Of a stretch of DNA of 37,155 nucleotides, positions 10,164 to 19,523 are shown piece after piece. The position numbers and the translations under genes are program-made. Under the pieces are notes generated by a model. It was not told the origin of the DNA. It saw nothing but the letters and a program-made list of their open reading frames with translations, and did not search any database. Numbering within the stretch: position 1 is the stretch's first letter; each line of letters starts with the position of its first letter. Source of the DNA: Dehalococcoidia bacterium (GTDB lineage Bacteria > Chloroflexota > Dehalococcoidia > Dehalococcoidales > JAUVZA01); NCBI GenBank assembly GCA_030602805.1, contig JAUVZA010000005.1, forward strand, positions 1-37,155, in the 5' to 3' direction.

Positions 10164-10958
10164 ATGAAAAGAAATCGACTCAGGGAACTCTTAAACGAAG
10201 GTAAACCAACCCTAGGTACCCATGTCATAACCCCTTGGCCAGGAATTGTGGAAGTAATCGGCCATTCCGGTGCCTTTGATTATATTGAATATGTCGGCGA
10301 ATACTCCCCCTTCAGTCTAGAGCAACTGGACAACTTCGGTCGGGCTATTGAGCTCTTTCCCAACCTGTCCTCAATGATGAAGGTAGAGGAGCAGACAAGG
10401 GGTTTTATTGCCATGAGGGCAATAGACGCCGGTATTCAGAGCGTGCTCTTTACCGACTGCCGTTCTGCGGAAGATGTCAGGGAATGTATTCGTCTGGTTA
10501 GGCCGGAGACACCTGAAGCTGGTGGTATCCACGGCGCAGGCAGTCGGCGAAATGTCGGCTATGTGCTAGAGGGCGGCTCAGCGGCATGGGCCAAGGCAAT
10601 GAACGATGTCGTCATTGCCATTATGATAGAGAAAAAAGGCGCCATGGAGAATCTGGAAGAAATACTATCGGTCAAAGGCGTCGATATGGTTCAATTTGGG
10701 CCTAGTGACTACTCAATAAGCGTTGGCAAGCCAGGACAGGCACGGAGCCCTGAGATACAAAAGATAGAGCGAGACATGATAGAGCTAGCCCTGAAAAAGG
10801 GCGTAGCCCCCAGGGTGGAAACAGCCGGCTTTGAGCAGGCAAAACCATATATTGAGATGGGAGTCCGACATTTCTGTGTTGGCACGGACTTAAGGGTCAT
10901 ATACGGATGGTGCCAACAGCAGGCAGAAGGCATGCGGGAACTGCTCACTTCAGTATAG
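10164..10958 (+). CDS. HpcH/HpaI aldolase/citrate lyase family protein (intact)
   Basis: 264 aa; [64 protein letters not shown]. Confidence 0.88.
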   Translation: MKRNRLRELLNEGKPTLGTHVITPWPGIVEVIGHSGAFDYIEYVGEYSPFSLEQLDNFGRAIELFPNLSSMMKVEEQTRGFIAMRAIDAGIQSVLFTDCRSAEDVRECIRLVRPETPEAGGIHGAGSRRNVGYVLEGGSAAWAKAMNDVVIAIMIEKKGAMENLEEILSVKGVDMVQFGPSDYSISVGKPGQARSPEIQKIERDMIELALKKGVAPRVETAGFEQAKPYIEMGVRHFCVGTDLRVIYGWCQQQAEGMRELLTSV

Positions 10959-11004
10959 CTTAGTTCCCAGAATAGTTAGTAAATGGCAATCTCAAGGGGA
11001 AAAG

Positions 11005-11991
11005 ATGATAAAGCCAAGGGTCTTTATTACTCGTATTATAGCTCAAGAGGCGCTGGACAAGATTGCCCAAGATACGGATATGGGGGTCTGGCCCGAGGAA
11101 CTACCGCCACCATACGAAGTGCTTCTGGAAAAAGCTCGAGACGCTGAGGGGCTGGTAACATTGTTGAGTGACAGGGTTGATGCCGCTCTTATGGATGCTG
11201 CGCCCAAACTCAAGGTAGTAAGCAATATGGCCGTCGGTTACGATAATATCACTATTGCCGAAGCAACGAAGCGCCATATTGTCGTCGGGAATACCCCGGG
11301 GGTACTCACCGAGACAACCGCCGACTTTGCCTTTACCCTGCTTATGGCTGCCGCCAGGCATGTAGTTGAGGCGGCTAACTACACCAGTAAGGGGCGGTGG
11401 AAGACCTGGGGACCCAAGATATTGTTAGGTCAGGATATTCATAACGCCACTCTGGGCATTATTGGTCTGGGCCGCATTGGTGCTGAGGTGGCCAAGCGAG
11501 GCAGAGGCTTCAACATGAAGGTGCTCTATTATGACGAAATAAGACGAAGCGAGGAAGAAGAAAGACGACTCGGCGTGGAATACATCCCCGACTTAGCAAA
11601 ACTACTTTCTAGCGCTGATTTTATTAGTGTCCATGTGCCATTACTGCCGCAAACCCACCACCTGATTGGGGCAGCCGAGTTTGCCATGATGAAGCCAACT
11701 GCCGTCTTTATCAACACCTCCCGCGGCCCTGTGGTTGACCAGAAGGCGCTCTATGAAGCACTCAAGTCCGGGCAAATTTTTACGGCGGGACTAGATGTCA
11801 CCGAAGTCGAACCGATACCTCCTGATGACCCGTTACTCACCCTGGATAATGTCATTATCGCCCCTCACATTGCCAGTGCTAGCTTCACTACTCGAAAAAA
11901 CATGGCTCTTATGGCTGCCGAGAACCTTCTTGCTGGGTTACGCGGCCAGACACCACCAAACTGCGTTAACCCCGAGGCACTCACAGGCTAG
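11005..11991 (+). CDS. D-2-hydroxyacid dehydrogenase, glyoxylate/hydroxypyruvate reductase type
   Basis: 328 aa; [87 protein letters not shown]. Confidence 0.93.
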   Translation: MIKPRVFITRIIAQEALDKIAQDTDMGVWPEELPPPYEVLLEKARDAEGLVTLLSDRVDAALMDAAPKLKVVSNMAVGYDNITIAEATKRHIVVGNTPGVLTETTADFAFTLLMAAARHVVEAANYTSKGRWKTWGPKILLGQDIHNATLGIIGLGRIGAEVAKRGRGFNMKVLYYDEIRRSEEEERRLGVEYIPDLAKLLSSADFISVHVPLLPQTHHLIGAAEFAMMKPTAVFINTSRGPVVDQKALYEALKSGQIFTAGLDVTEVEPIPPDDPLLTLDNVIIAPHIASASFTTRKNMALMAAENLLAGLRGQTPPNCVNPEALTG

Positions 11992-12169
11992 GGGTTCTCC
12001 AACCTGACCCGTTTCGAGGAGTTATCATTACCTGGGCAAATGAAGGGATTAGGTTGCTTAAGGGAATGGGCTATGACCCGAGAATTACGGTAACTACATG
12101 GCAAGTGATAGGTCAAAGTGTGATTCTGCCACGAGGTCTGAATGAAAGGATAGCCTGTGGCAATGCTGC

Positions 12170-12297
12170 TCCAACGCTTCCAGCGAGCATAGCAAAGCAA
12201 TCCCGGAAAGAGGAAAACAAACAAAAGATTGCTTCGGCCGCCTAGGCGGCAGACTCGACTCGGAGAGTGGCCTCGCAATGACAAGGTAAGGAAGCAA
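12170..12297. repeat. Degenerate copy of the same palindromic intergenic repeat
   Basis: agcaaagcaatcccgg ... agattgcttcggcc ... cctcgcaatgacaaggtaaggaagcaa; the last 26 bp match the 14581-14606 copy. Confidence 0.6.
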
Positions 12298-12346
12298 CAA
12301 TACCACTTTCGGTAACTTTTATTATGAGTCAATTCGCAGACTTGGC

Positions 12347-12375
12347 TTGACAAAAAGTAGCGCTTATGCTATGGT
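12347..12375 (+). promoter_or_regulatory. Sigma70-like promoter upstream of dppB-like gene
   Basis: TTGACA-17 nt-TATGGT with TGC immediately before the -10 (extended -10). Confidence 0.55.
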
Positions 12376-12477
12376 TACTAATCAAGCTTGGTTATACGGA
12401 TGATGGGGCGGTAGTAGTGGCTAAGAGGATAGCCGAGGCTTTGCTCTGAGCTTGGCGAACAAGGAGAACAAAGTAGT

Positions 12478-13455
12478 ATGCGTGCTTATATAATCAGAAG
12501 ATTAGCGCTACTGATACCCACTGTGATCATGGTCAGTGTCATGATCTTCTTCTTGCTGAGACTGCTGCCAGGCGACATAGTAGACGCGTTGCAGCAAATA
12601 TCTCTAGACATAACAGTCGACAGAGCTCAGATTGAGGAAGCCCTGGGACTGGATAAACCACTAGTTGTCCAGTATGGACGCTGGGTGGGAGTTGTTCCCC
12701 AAGCGGATGGCAGTTTAAGTGGTGTTATTCAAGGCGACTTGGGGTATTCCTGGTTGAATAAGATAGCCGTGGCCAAACTAGTGTCCCTTAAATGGCCAGT
12801 AACCTTTCAGCTTGGCCTCATGGCTCTACTAATAGCCCAAATGATAGCCTTGCCTATAGGTATATATTCAGCGATACGGCAGGACACTATGGGTGACTAT
12901 ATCGGTCGTAGCTTTGCCATATTGTGTATCTCCGTCCCTAGCTTCTGGCTAGCGACTATGATAATAGTCTTCCCCTCAATATGGTGGGGCCACATGCCGC
13001 CCATAATGCTTGTCCGGTTTACTAAGGACCCAATAGGTAACCTGGAAATGTTCATAATCCCGGCTATAGTTCTGGGCATGGTTATGTCGGGGGGGACCAT
13101 GAGGTTCACTCGCACCATGATGCTGGAGGTGCTGAGGCAGGATTATGTCAGGACGGCCTGGGCAAAGGGGCTCAGGGAAAGAGTAGTCGTCATGAGGCAT
13201 ACCCTGAAGAATGCTCTAATCCCGATAGCCACCATAATAGGACTTCAGATGCGCATCCTGATTGGGGGCACGGTTATTATAGAGGAGATATTTAACCTGC
13301 CCGGGATGGGCCGCCTAATAATAAGGGCTACCCAGTGGAGAGACTACCCGCTAATGATGGGATTAATGCTCATTTTTGCATTCGTCCTGGTGCTAGTCAA
13401 TCTAATGACTGACCTAACCTATGCCTATCTAGACCCCAGGGTTCGTTATAAATAA
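12478..13455 (+). CDS. ABC transporter permease, DppB/OppB family
   Basis: 325 aa; MRAYIIRRLALLIPTVIMVSVMIFFLLRLLPGD; EAA-like segment DYVRTAWAKGLRERVVVMRHTLKNALIPI. Confidence 0.94.
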   Translation: MRAYIIRRLALLIPTVIMVSVMIFFLLRLLPGDIVDALQQISLDITVDRAQIEEALGLDKPLVVQYGRWVGVVPQADGSLSGVIQGDLGYSWLNKIAVAKLVSLKWPVTFQLGLMALLIAQMIALPIGIYSAIRQDTMGDYIGRSFAILCISVPSFWLATMIIVFPSIWWGHMPPIMLVRFTKDPIGNLEMFIIPAIVLGMVMSGGTMRFTRTMMLEVLRQDYVRTAWAKGLRERVVVMRHTLKNALIPIATIIGLQMRILIGGTVIIEEIFNLPGMGRLIIRATQWRDYPLMMGLMLIFAFVLVLVNLMTDLTYAYLDPRVRYK

Positions 13456-13481
13456 AGGAAAAATTAAAAAGGGGGAAGGGT

Positions 13482-14420
13482 GTGGCCGATAGCTCATCAG
13501 GGGGAGTAGCCGAGAGAAAGAGACACTTCTGGCTGGTCGGTTTCTTGATAAGGCTGGTGAAGGAGAAGCCGCTGGGTGCTGTCGGTGGGATTATAACCCT
13601 GCTCCTGCTTTTCACCGCCATTTTTGCCGATTTACTTGCCCCCTATGGAATGAATGAAGTTAATATGGGATATTTCATGGTTCCACCATCAGCCAAGTTC
13701 TGGTTGGGCACAGATAACATTGGGCGAGACATGCTCTCTCGTGTCATCTTCGGGGCTCGCGTCTCGGTGACTGTAGGTTTGGCTGGTGCTACTCTGGCTA
13801 CGATTGTCTCTTTATTTATAGGTGTTGTGTCCGGGTACATCGGCGGTAAACTTGACCTGCTAGTGCAGAGGGTCGTTGATGCCTGGCAGTGCTTTCCCAG
13901 TTTAATTATTATGATGGTCATAATAGGCATCATCGGGGCGGGTATAGGGCCGATAATCATTACTTTGGGGCTAACATGGGGTATCGTCGGTTCCAGGCTA
14001 ATAAGAAGTGCTGTTATCGGCATTAAAGAGAATGTATATGTGTCAGCGGCGACGGCTATCGGCTGCTCTACCCCCAGGATACTTTGGCGACATATCCTGC
14101 CCAATATTATGGCGCCCACAATTATCCTGTTTACCCTACGGGTGCCGTCTATTATTATCACTGAGGCTAGCCTGAGCTTTCTCGGCTTTGGTATTCCTCC
14201 CCCCACTCCGAGCTGGGGAGGTATGCTTAGTGGCTCTGGGCGCGCCAATATGTTCCTGGCACCGTGGATGGTTATATGGCCTGGCCTTGCCCTGGCTATC
14301 GTGGTCTATGGTATAAATATGTTTGGCGATGCGGTGAGAGATATACTGGACCCGAGGCTGAGGGGCGGCGCCGGGCGCTATGGGGTGAAAGTGAAAAAAG
14401 AAGCCTCGGTAAAAAAGTGA
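13482..14420 (+). CDS. ABC transporter permease, DppC/OppC family
   Basis: 312 aa; HPL-like FWLGTDNIGRDMLSRVIFGARVSVTVGL, ISEASLSFLGFGIPPPTPSWGGML. GTG start. Confidence 0.94.
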   Translation: MADSSSGGVAERKRHFWLVGFLIRLVKEKPLGAVGGIITLLLLFTAIFADLLAPYGMNEVNMGYFMVPPSAKFWLGTDNIGRDMLSRVIFGARVSVTVGLAGATLATIVSLFIGVVSGYIGGKLDLLVQRVVDAWQCFPSLIIMMVIIGIIGAGIGPIIITLGLTWGIVGSRLIRSAVIGIKENVYVSAATAIGCSTPRILWRHILPNIMAPTIILFTLRVPSIIITEASLSFLGFGIPPPTPSWGGMLSGSGRANMFLAPWMVIWPGLALAIVVYGINMFGDAVRDILDPRLRGGAGRYGVKVKKEASVKK

Positions 14421-14441
14421 GCCCAGCCCCCCAGAGGGGTG

Positions 14442-14630
14442 TGAGCTAGTTCAGATAGATAGGTGACACTTGCTACTCAAAATGTGGCATACTTTATCCT
14501 TACTCCCACGTCATTGCGAGCGAAGCGAAGCAATCTCATGATTGCTTCTTCCCTCCGAGATTGCTTCGGCACTTTGTGCCTCGCAATGACAAGGTAAGGA
14601 AGCAATGTGTCACTAATTATATGAACGAGT
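14442..14630. mobile_element. MITE-like element with termini matching the IS at 30617-31577
   Basis: Left end tgagctagttcagatagataggtgacac and right end gtgtcactaattatatgaacgagt correspond to the two ends of the IS copy; no transposase inside. Confidence 0.65.
14511..14592. repeat. Imperfect palindromic intergenic repeat (cattgcgag..gaagcaatc family)
   Basis: gtcattgcgagcgaagcgaagcaatctc ... gagattgcttcgg..cctcgcaatgac; related copies near 12180-12297 and 19524-19672. Confidence 0.7.
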
Positions 14631-14638
14631 ACATTGCC

Positions 14639-14667
14639 TTGACAAGTTACGCTTCTCTGTTATAATT
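14639..14667 (+). promoter_or_regulatory. Sigma70 promoter upstream of the mttB-like gene
   Basis: TTGACA-16 nt-TATAAT: ttgacaagttacgcttctctgttataat. Confidence 0.6.
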
Positions 14668-14902
14668 GCCTAAACAGCCTGCATTTGAAGCTAAAAAGGG
14701 GCTTTGCGAAATTAAATAGTCAAGATTCTTAAAGAGGTTAAAAAATGGTTATTTAACGGACCGCGGAGCTTCTCAAGTGGGACAGGGGGCATATAATACA
14801 TCCCTCATGTATAGTTGGTCAGGGTACCGATATAGTTTTTGAGAAGGGAGACGGGGTAACATTGGTGGATACAGTATAAAACTTTTTCTGGAGGGAGACG
14901 CA

Positions 14903-16384
14903 ATGGCAAAAGAAATCAACACAAAGCGACCACTGGTAAGTCTTTTGAGCACCGAATTTATAGAGAGGGTTATAGAAGAGGCTAAGGATGTCCTGGAGAA
15001 GACCGGGGTTTGGGTAGAAAATGAAGAGGGCTTGGAATTGCTTAGCAACGGTGGTGCCCAAGTTGACCGGGGGAAAAAACAAGCTTTTATCCCGAGAAGG
15101 CTGGTCGAGGAGTCGTTAAAGTCGGTTCCATCATCAATCGTAATCTATGATAGAAACGGTAATCCCCATATGAATTGGGAGGGAAACAATAGCTATTTCG
15201 GCGCTGTCGGGGGTGGTAAGGTATGGGATTCAGACCTAGGTCAGCTCAGGGAGTCTACTACCGCGGAGGACCAAATCAATTGTATTAAACTGATCGATGC
15301 CCTGGACAATATAGATGGACAGGGCGCTAGCGTTCTGCTTACTGATGTCCCTATGGAGATTAGAGGATACTACCGACTTTATCTTTACCTGAGGTATTCA
15401 ACTAAGCCATTTTTCGGTGGTGGCGCACGAACCAAAGAGGGCTTTCAAGTCGCAAAGGACTTATTGGTGACCATCCGCGGCAGTGAAAAGGCCCTACGAG
15501 ACAAGCCCTTGAACTGGTCTTCAATTTGCCCTGTCGCTCCTTTAAAATGGGGGGACCTTATCTGCGGCAGCCTGATACGATATGCTCAGAATGGGATACC
15601 GGTAGTAATGACGCCACTGCCCTTAACCGGGGCTACTGGTCCAATCACAATAGGTGGCAGCCTTGTTCAGCACACTGCCGAGGGTCTAAGTGGAGTGGTG
15701 ATAAGCCAGCTTGCTAACCGAGGTGCCCCCATTCTCTGGGCAGGTTCCCCAATAGCCTTTGATATGCGCTGGGGTACCACACCTTTTTCAGCTATTGAGA
15801 GCATTATGATGGGCATGGCTTGCTGTGAAGTGGGAAAATATTTCGGATTAGCAACACGGACCTATATAGGGTGTAGCGATGCCAAGCGCCCTGATTCGCA
15901 GGCGGCACTGGAGACAGGGATTGGCACTGTCTTGGCTGTTCTTGCCGGAATCAATATAATAACAAACGCGGGGCAGTTGAATTTCGAAACTGTTCTGAGT
16001 CTAGAAAAACTGGTAATTGATAATGAGATTTATGGCATGGCCCGCCGCCTGGCGCAGGGGATTACTCCAAGAGGGGAACCCCTGGCGGAAGAGCTGTTTA
16101 CCGAGGGACTATATGAAGGGAAGCATTTCCTGCTCTCCCCGGCTACCATGAAATGGCTTAGGCAGGAGTATTTCTACCCCGGACCTGTAATCAGCCGGGA
16201 AGACGGACAGGTGTGGATGGAAAAGGGGTCTACCACGGCGGAGCAGAGGGCAAAAGAGGAGGTCAAAAGGATTCTGGCTACACATGAGCCGGAGCCCCTT
16301 GACAAAGACATTGATAGAGAGCTCCTAAGAATCGTAACAAAAGAAGCCGAAAAATACGGCATCAGCAAACTGCCCCTGCCGTAG
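14903..16384 (+). CDS. MttB superfamily corrinoid-dependent methyltransferase, non-pyrrolysine type
   Basis: 493 aa uninterrupted; TGATGPITIGGSLVQHTAEGLSGVVISQL, SDAKRPDSQAALETGIGTVLAVLAGINIITNAGQL typical of the trimethylamine methyltransferase family; no in-frame TAG. Confidence 0.92.
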   Translation: MAKEINTKRPLVSLLSTEFIERVIEEAKDVLEKTGVWVENEEGLELLSNGGAQVDRGKKQAFIPRRLVEESLKSVPSSIVIYDRNGNPHMNWEGNNSYFGAVGGGKVWDSDLGQLRESTTAEDQINCIKLIDALDNIDGQGASVLLTDVPMEIRGYYRLYLYLRYSTKPFFGGGARTKEGFQVAKDLLVTIRGSEKALRDKPLNWSSICPVAPLKWGDLICGSLIRYAQNGIPVVMTPLPLTGATGPITIGGSLVQHTAEGLSGVVISQLANRGAPILWAGSPIAFDMRWGTTPFSAIESIMMGMACCEVGKYFGLATRTYIGCSDAKRPDSQAALETGIGTVLAVLAGINIITNAGQLNFETVLSLEKLVIDNEIYGMARRLAQGITPRGEPLAEELFTEGLYEGKHFLLSPATMKWLRQEYFYPGPVISREDGQVWMEKGSTTAEQRAKEEVKRILATHEPEPLDKDIDRELLRIVTKEAEKYGISKLPLP

Positions 16385-16414
16385 CTGGGGAAAAACATTA
16401 CTGGAGGTATAACT

Positions 16415-17050
16415 ATGGATTTGCTGGAAAGCATTAAAGAAAGCATCATAGATATGGACAGGGAAAAGGTGGTTGAGTTGACTAGAAAGGCGCTGGATGA
16501 GGGGATTAAGCCGAAAAAACTCGTTGATGAAGGCTTAACCCCTGGTATGGATGTTGTTGGTCAGGAGTATGAGAAGGGCATTAAATTTATTCCAGAGATG
16601 TTCATGTCAGCCGAGGCGCTGCGGGGAGCTATGGAACTGCTCAGGCCGATTCTGACTAAATCAGAGTTGTCCAGGGCAGGAAAAGTGATTATGGGGACAG
16701 TTGAAGGTGATATACACGACATAGGGCTGCAAATAGTTTCCATGATGCTGGAGGGGGCTGGATTTGAGGTTTACGACCTTGGTGTTGATGTGCCAGCAGA
16801 GAAGTTTGTGGAAAAGGCAAAGCAAGAAAAGGCTGATATTGTTGGAATGTCGGCTTTTCTAACCACCACTGGGCTTCGTTTCTCGGATGTAATTGAAGCC
16901 CTACAAGAAGCTGGCATACGGGAAAAGGTGAAGGTAATGATTGGTGGCGCCGCGGCTAGCGGAAAATACGCAGAGACAATTGGTGCTGACGGCTATGGAG
17001 CCAACGCCAGTGCGGCAGTAAGATTGGCTAAGTCATTTATAAGTAAGTAA
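16415..17050 (+). CDS. Corrinoid (B12-binding) methyltransferase partner protein, MttC/MtbC-like
   Basis: 211 aa; GDIHDIG cobalamin-binding motif, ADIVGMSAFLTTT, VKVMIGGAA. Confidence 0.93.
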   Translation: MDLLESIKESIIDMDREKVVELTRKALDEGIKPKKLVDEGLTPGMDVVGQEYEKGIKFIPEMFMSAEALRGAMELLRPILTKSELSRAGKVIMGTVEGDIHDIGLQIVSMMLEGAGFEVYDLGVDVPAEKFVEKAKQEKADIVGMSAFLTTTGLRFSDVIEALQEAGIREKVKVMIGGAAASGKYAETIGADGYGANASAAVRLAKSFISK

Positions 17051-17142
17051 TTAGCTTAAGTGACGAGAGAAAGTGTGAAGAAAAGAAGAATATAGCTGAA
17101 AAATAACCAACTTTTGAACGTAACCCTAACTGCCTCCGCCTC

Positions 17143-17427
17143 TGAGCTAGTTCAGATAGATGGTTGACAAAACAGTAAAAAGGCTATAACGTAAAAAAAG
17201 TGAGCCGAGCCCCCCAGGGGGGTTGACAAAGCAGTAAAAAAGGCTATAACATAAAAAAGTGAGCCGAGCCCCCCAGGGGGGTTGACAAAGCAGTAAAAAA
17301 GGCTATAACATAAAAAAGTGAGCCCAGCCCCCCAGAGGGGTTGACAAAACAGTAAAAAAGGCTATAATATAAAAAAATAAGCCCAGCCCCCTAGAGGGGT
17401 TGACAAAACAGTAAAAAAGGCTATAAT
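17143..17427 (+). repeat. Five-copy, 59-bp-period tandem promoter array
   Basis: TTGACA begins at 17164, 17223, 17282, 17341 and 17400 (spacing exactly 59); each is followed 15-16 nt later by TATAAC or TATAAT. A solo IS-end sequence tgagctagttcagatagat precedes the array. Confidence 0.93.
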
Positions 17428-17480
17428 AAAAGCAATCCATTAGTAAAGGAGAAAATTTGTGGGTGAAAGGAGGACAAAAT

Positions 17481-17546
17481 GTGAGAGTAAATGAAATCAA
17501 TAAAAAGTGTTGCTTATTAAAAACTAGGGAGGTAATGAACAAATGA
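17481..17546 (+). CDS. Possible 21-aa leader peptide overlapping the SBP start
   Basis: AGGAGG at 17469-17474, GTG at 17481; reads VRVNEINKKCCLLKTREVMNK and its TGA overlaps ATG 17543 as ATGA. Confidence 0.25.
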   Translation: MRVNEINKKCCLLKTREVMNK

Positions 17547-19309
17547 AAAAAAGAATCTTGTGGCTGGGGTTGAGCTTCTTACTGGTGACCACTTTAGTGC
17601 TGACCGCTTGTCCGGCTCCAGAGGAGCCGGTGGTAGAGGAGCCAGTGGTAGAGGAGCCGGTGGTAGAGGAGCCGGTGGTAGAGCCGCCAGTAGGTGTGCC
17701 ACAATATGGTGGGACGTTCACCATCACAAACTATTGCAGTAAAGACGCGGAAAGCCCGGACATAAAGGATGGTTATTGGTGCCCACTCCAATGGCTCCAG
17801 CCTGTTCAAGAGAAGGCAGTTATTGGCGACTTTGAGAAGTACGGGCCCAGGGGCACCGGTGAATATGGATTTAACTTGGTAGAGTATATCCCCGACCAGT
17901 TCTTGACAGGCGCGTATATCGAAGATTGGGAGATTTATCCCGACAAGATGGTCTGGCACATACGGCACGGAATTATGTGGCACGGTAATAAACCATGGGT
18001 AATGGAATCCAGGGAAATGACTGTCGACGATGTTGTCCAAGACATACTCTACTTCATGGACTGCCCAGGGGCGAAGGAACTCAAGAAATATCTAGGGGAA
18101 ATATACGCCCTAGATGAAGACTCTCTTGTTATTGAATTCACTGAATACCACCCTCTAAATTTCTATAACCTTACCTGGGAAGACCGCGTCGGATTAACTC
18201 CCCCTGAACTGATAGACGCCGGTGTAAAGTCGTGGGAAAATCAGGTTGGCACCGGACCATTTATGCTTGATGAGTATGTCGTTGGTTCTCACTTTAGGTT
18301 CATAAAGAACCCTGTTTGGTACAAAACGACGACCATCAACGGCGTGGAATATCCACTACCGTTTGTAGAAGAGCTGATAACGCCCATAATTCCCGATAGG
18401 ACTACCAGACAGGCTGCGATGCGAACGGGGAAGCTTGACCACTATTATAGGGTGCCTGCTGAGTACTGGAAAAGCCTGGACGAAGGAGCTATTGGGATAC
18501 AAAGCGTCAAATATCCTGGGCCTGAGGGATATGCTTTATATTTAAAGCATGACCGGCCGCCTTTCGATAACCTTGAAGTTCGGCGAGCTATGATGATTGG
18601 CACCAACTTCACAGCCTTCGCTGAGCTCTATGGCCTGGGGCCACTACCAATAGACTGGCACCCAGTGTATTCTGAGCATCCCGAGACCGTTTACACCCCA
18701 CTGGAAAAACTGCCGCTGGCAGACCGAATACTATATGAGTATGACCCGGCAGAGGCAAGGAAGATACTGGCCGCTGAAGGTTGGCCCGATGGCTTTACGG
18801 TAAAGTGTATGCTTCCTGCGGCGGGCATATACGAAGGAGATAACCTAGCTCTGCTTGTCTACCAGTGGGAGAAGATTGGCGTTACGATTGAAGTAAACGC
18901 AGTCGATGGACCTACCAACAGTAGAGCCTACCACTTCCCACATGAATTCGCTCACATGTTCATAACGACCAAGGAGGTAGCCAATCCACTTCATACAATC
19001 CTCTCTTGGGGGGTGACGGGGTCGCCGTTTAACGCTGGTGCGTTTTCGGACCCGGCGCTTGATGCGCTAGCTGACAAGATAAAGCCAGAGGTAGATCTGG
19101 TTAAGCGAGACGTCCTGATAAAGGAGGCACTCGTATTGTACAGTTCTGCGGTTCCCCTGATACCTCTTCGGCCTATACTGGAAGGGCACTATTGGTGGCC
19201 GTGGGTAAGGAATTACTGGGGTGAGAATTACGTTGCTGACTATGATATGACCACCCCCTTTGCCTATGCCTGGCTTGACCAGGAGCTGAAGACAGAGATG
19301 GGATATTAG
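17543..19309 (+). CDS. ABC transporter substrate-binding lipoprotein, peptide/nickel (SBP family 5) type
   Basis: 588 aa; lipobox LVLTAC, EEPVVEEPVV linker, SBP_bac_5 features (VGTGPFMLDEYVVG, LRRAMMIGTNFTAF-like, ARKILAAEGWPDGF). Confidence 0.92.
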   Translation: MKKRILWLGLSFLLVTTLVLTACPAPEEPVVEEPVVEEPVVEEPVVEPPVGVPQYGGTFTITNYCSKDAESPDIKDGYWCPLQWLQPVQEKAVIGDFEKYGPRGTGEYGFNLVEYIPDQFLTGAYIEDWEIYPDKMVWHIRHGIMWHGNKPWVMESREMTVDDVVQDILYFMDCPGAKELKKYLGEIYALDEDSLVIEFTEYHPLNFYNLTWEDRVGLTPPELIDAGVKSWENQVGTGPFMLDEYVVGSHFRFIKNPVWYKTTTINGVEYPLPFVEELITPIIPDRTTRQAAMRTGKLDHYYRVPAEYWKSLDEGAIGIQSVKYPGPEGYALYLKHDRPPFDNLEVRRAMMIGTNFTAFAELYGLGPLPIDWHPVYSEHPETVYTPLEKLPLADRILYEYDPAEARKILAAEGWPDGFTVKCMLPAAGIYEGDNLALLVYQWEKIGVTIEVNAVDGPTNSRAYHFPHEFAHMFITTKEVANPLHTILSWGVTGSPFNAGAFSDPALDALADKIKPEVDLVKRDVLIKEALVLYSSAVPLIPLRPILEGHYWWPWVRNYWGENYVADYDMTTPFAYAWLDQELKTEMGY

Positions 19310-19376
19310 GTAGCAGCAGCCACCGCCGAAAGAGCTTCGGCAATCCCCGATACGGGATTAGTGGCCAGAAGCAAAA

Positions 19377-19416
19377 GAAGGGCGAGGGCGAATCCCCCGC
19401 CCTTCTTCTATTATTT
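19377..19416 (+). terminator. Rho-independent terminator after SBP gene
   Basis: agaagggcg-agggcgaatcccc-cgcccttct followed by tctattatttt. Confidence 0.75.
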
Positions 19417-19523
19417 TCTCTTCTCTAAACCAGAAGCCAAAAGAGCGTCTAAGAGAGGCGAAGCCTGGCTGAAGGGATTATCTTTCTCACCTTCTACACG
19501 GAGGGTGTTTAGCAACTCAAACT

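Noticed and set aside
12003-12245. Short ORF between hydroxyacid dehydrogenase and dppB
   Set aside because: Runs into a degenerate palindromic repeat; possibly a gene remnant but no family could be recognised.
14773-15082. Antisense ORFs opposite the mttB start and many other shadow ORFs (e.g. 434-742, 3490-3819, 4725-5300, 13643-14248, 24698-25444)
   Set aside because: They lie opposite strong conserved coding frames and show no family motifs.
17164-17427. CRISPR-like array (regular 59-bp period)
   Set aside because: Whole units are near-identical with no variable spacers, and no cas genes are present; promoter hexamers explain the repeat better.
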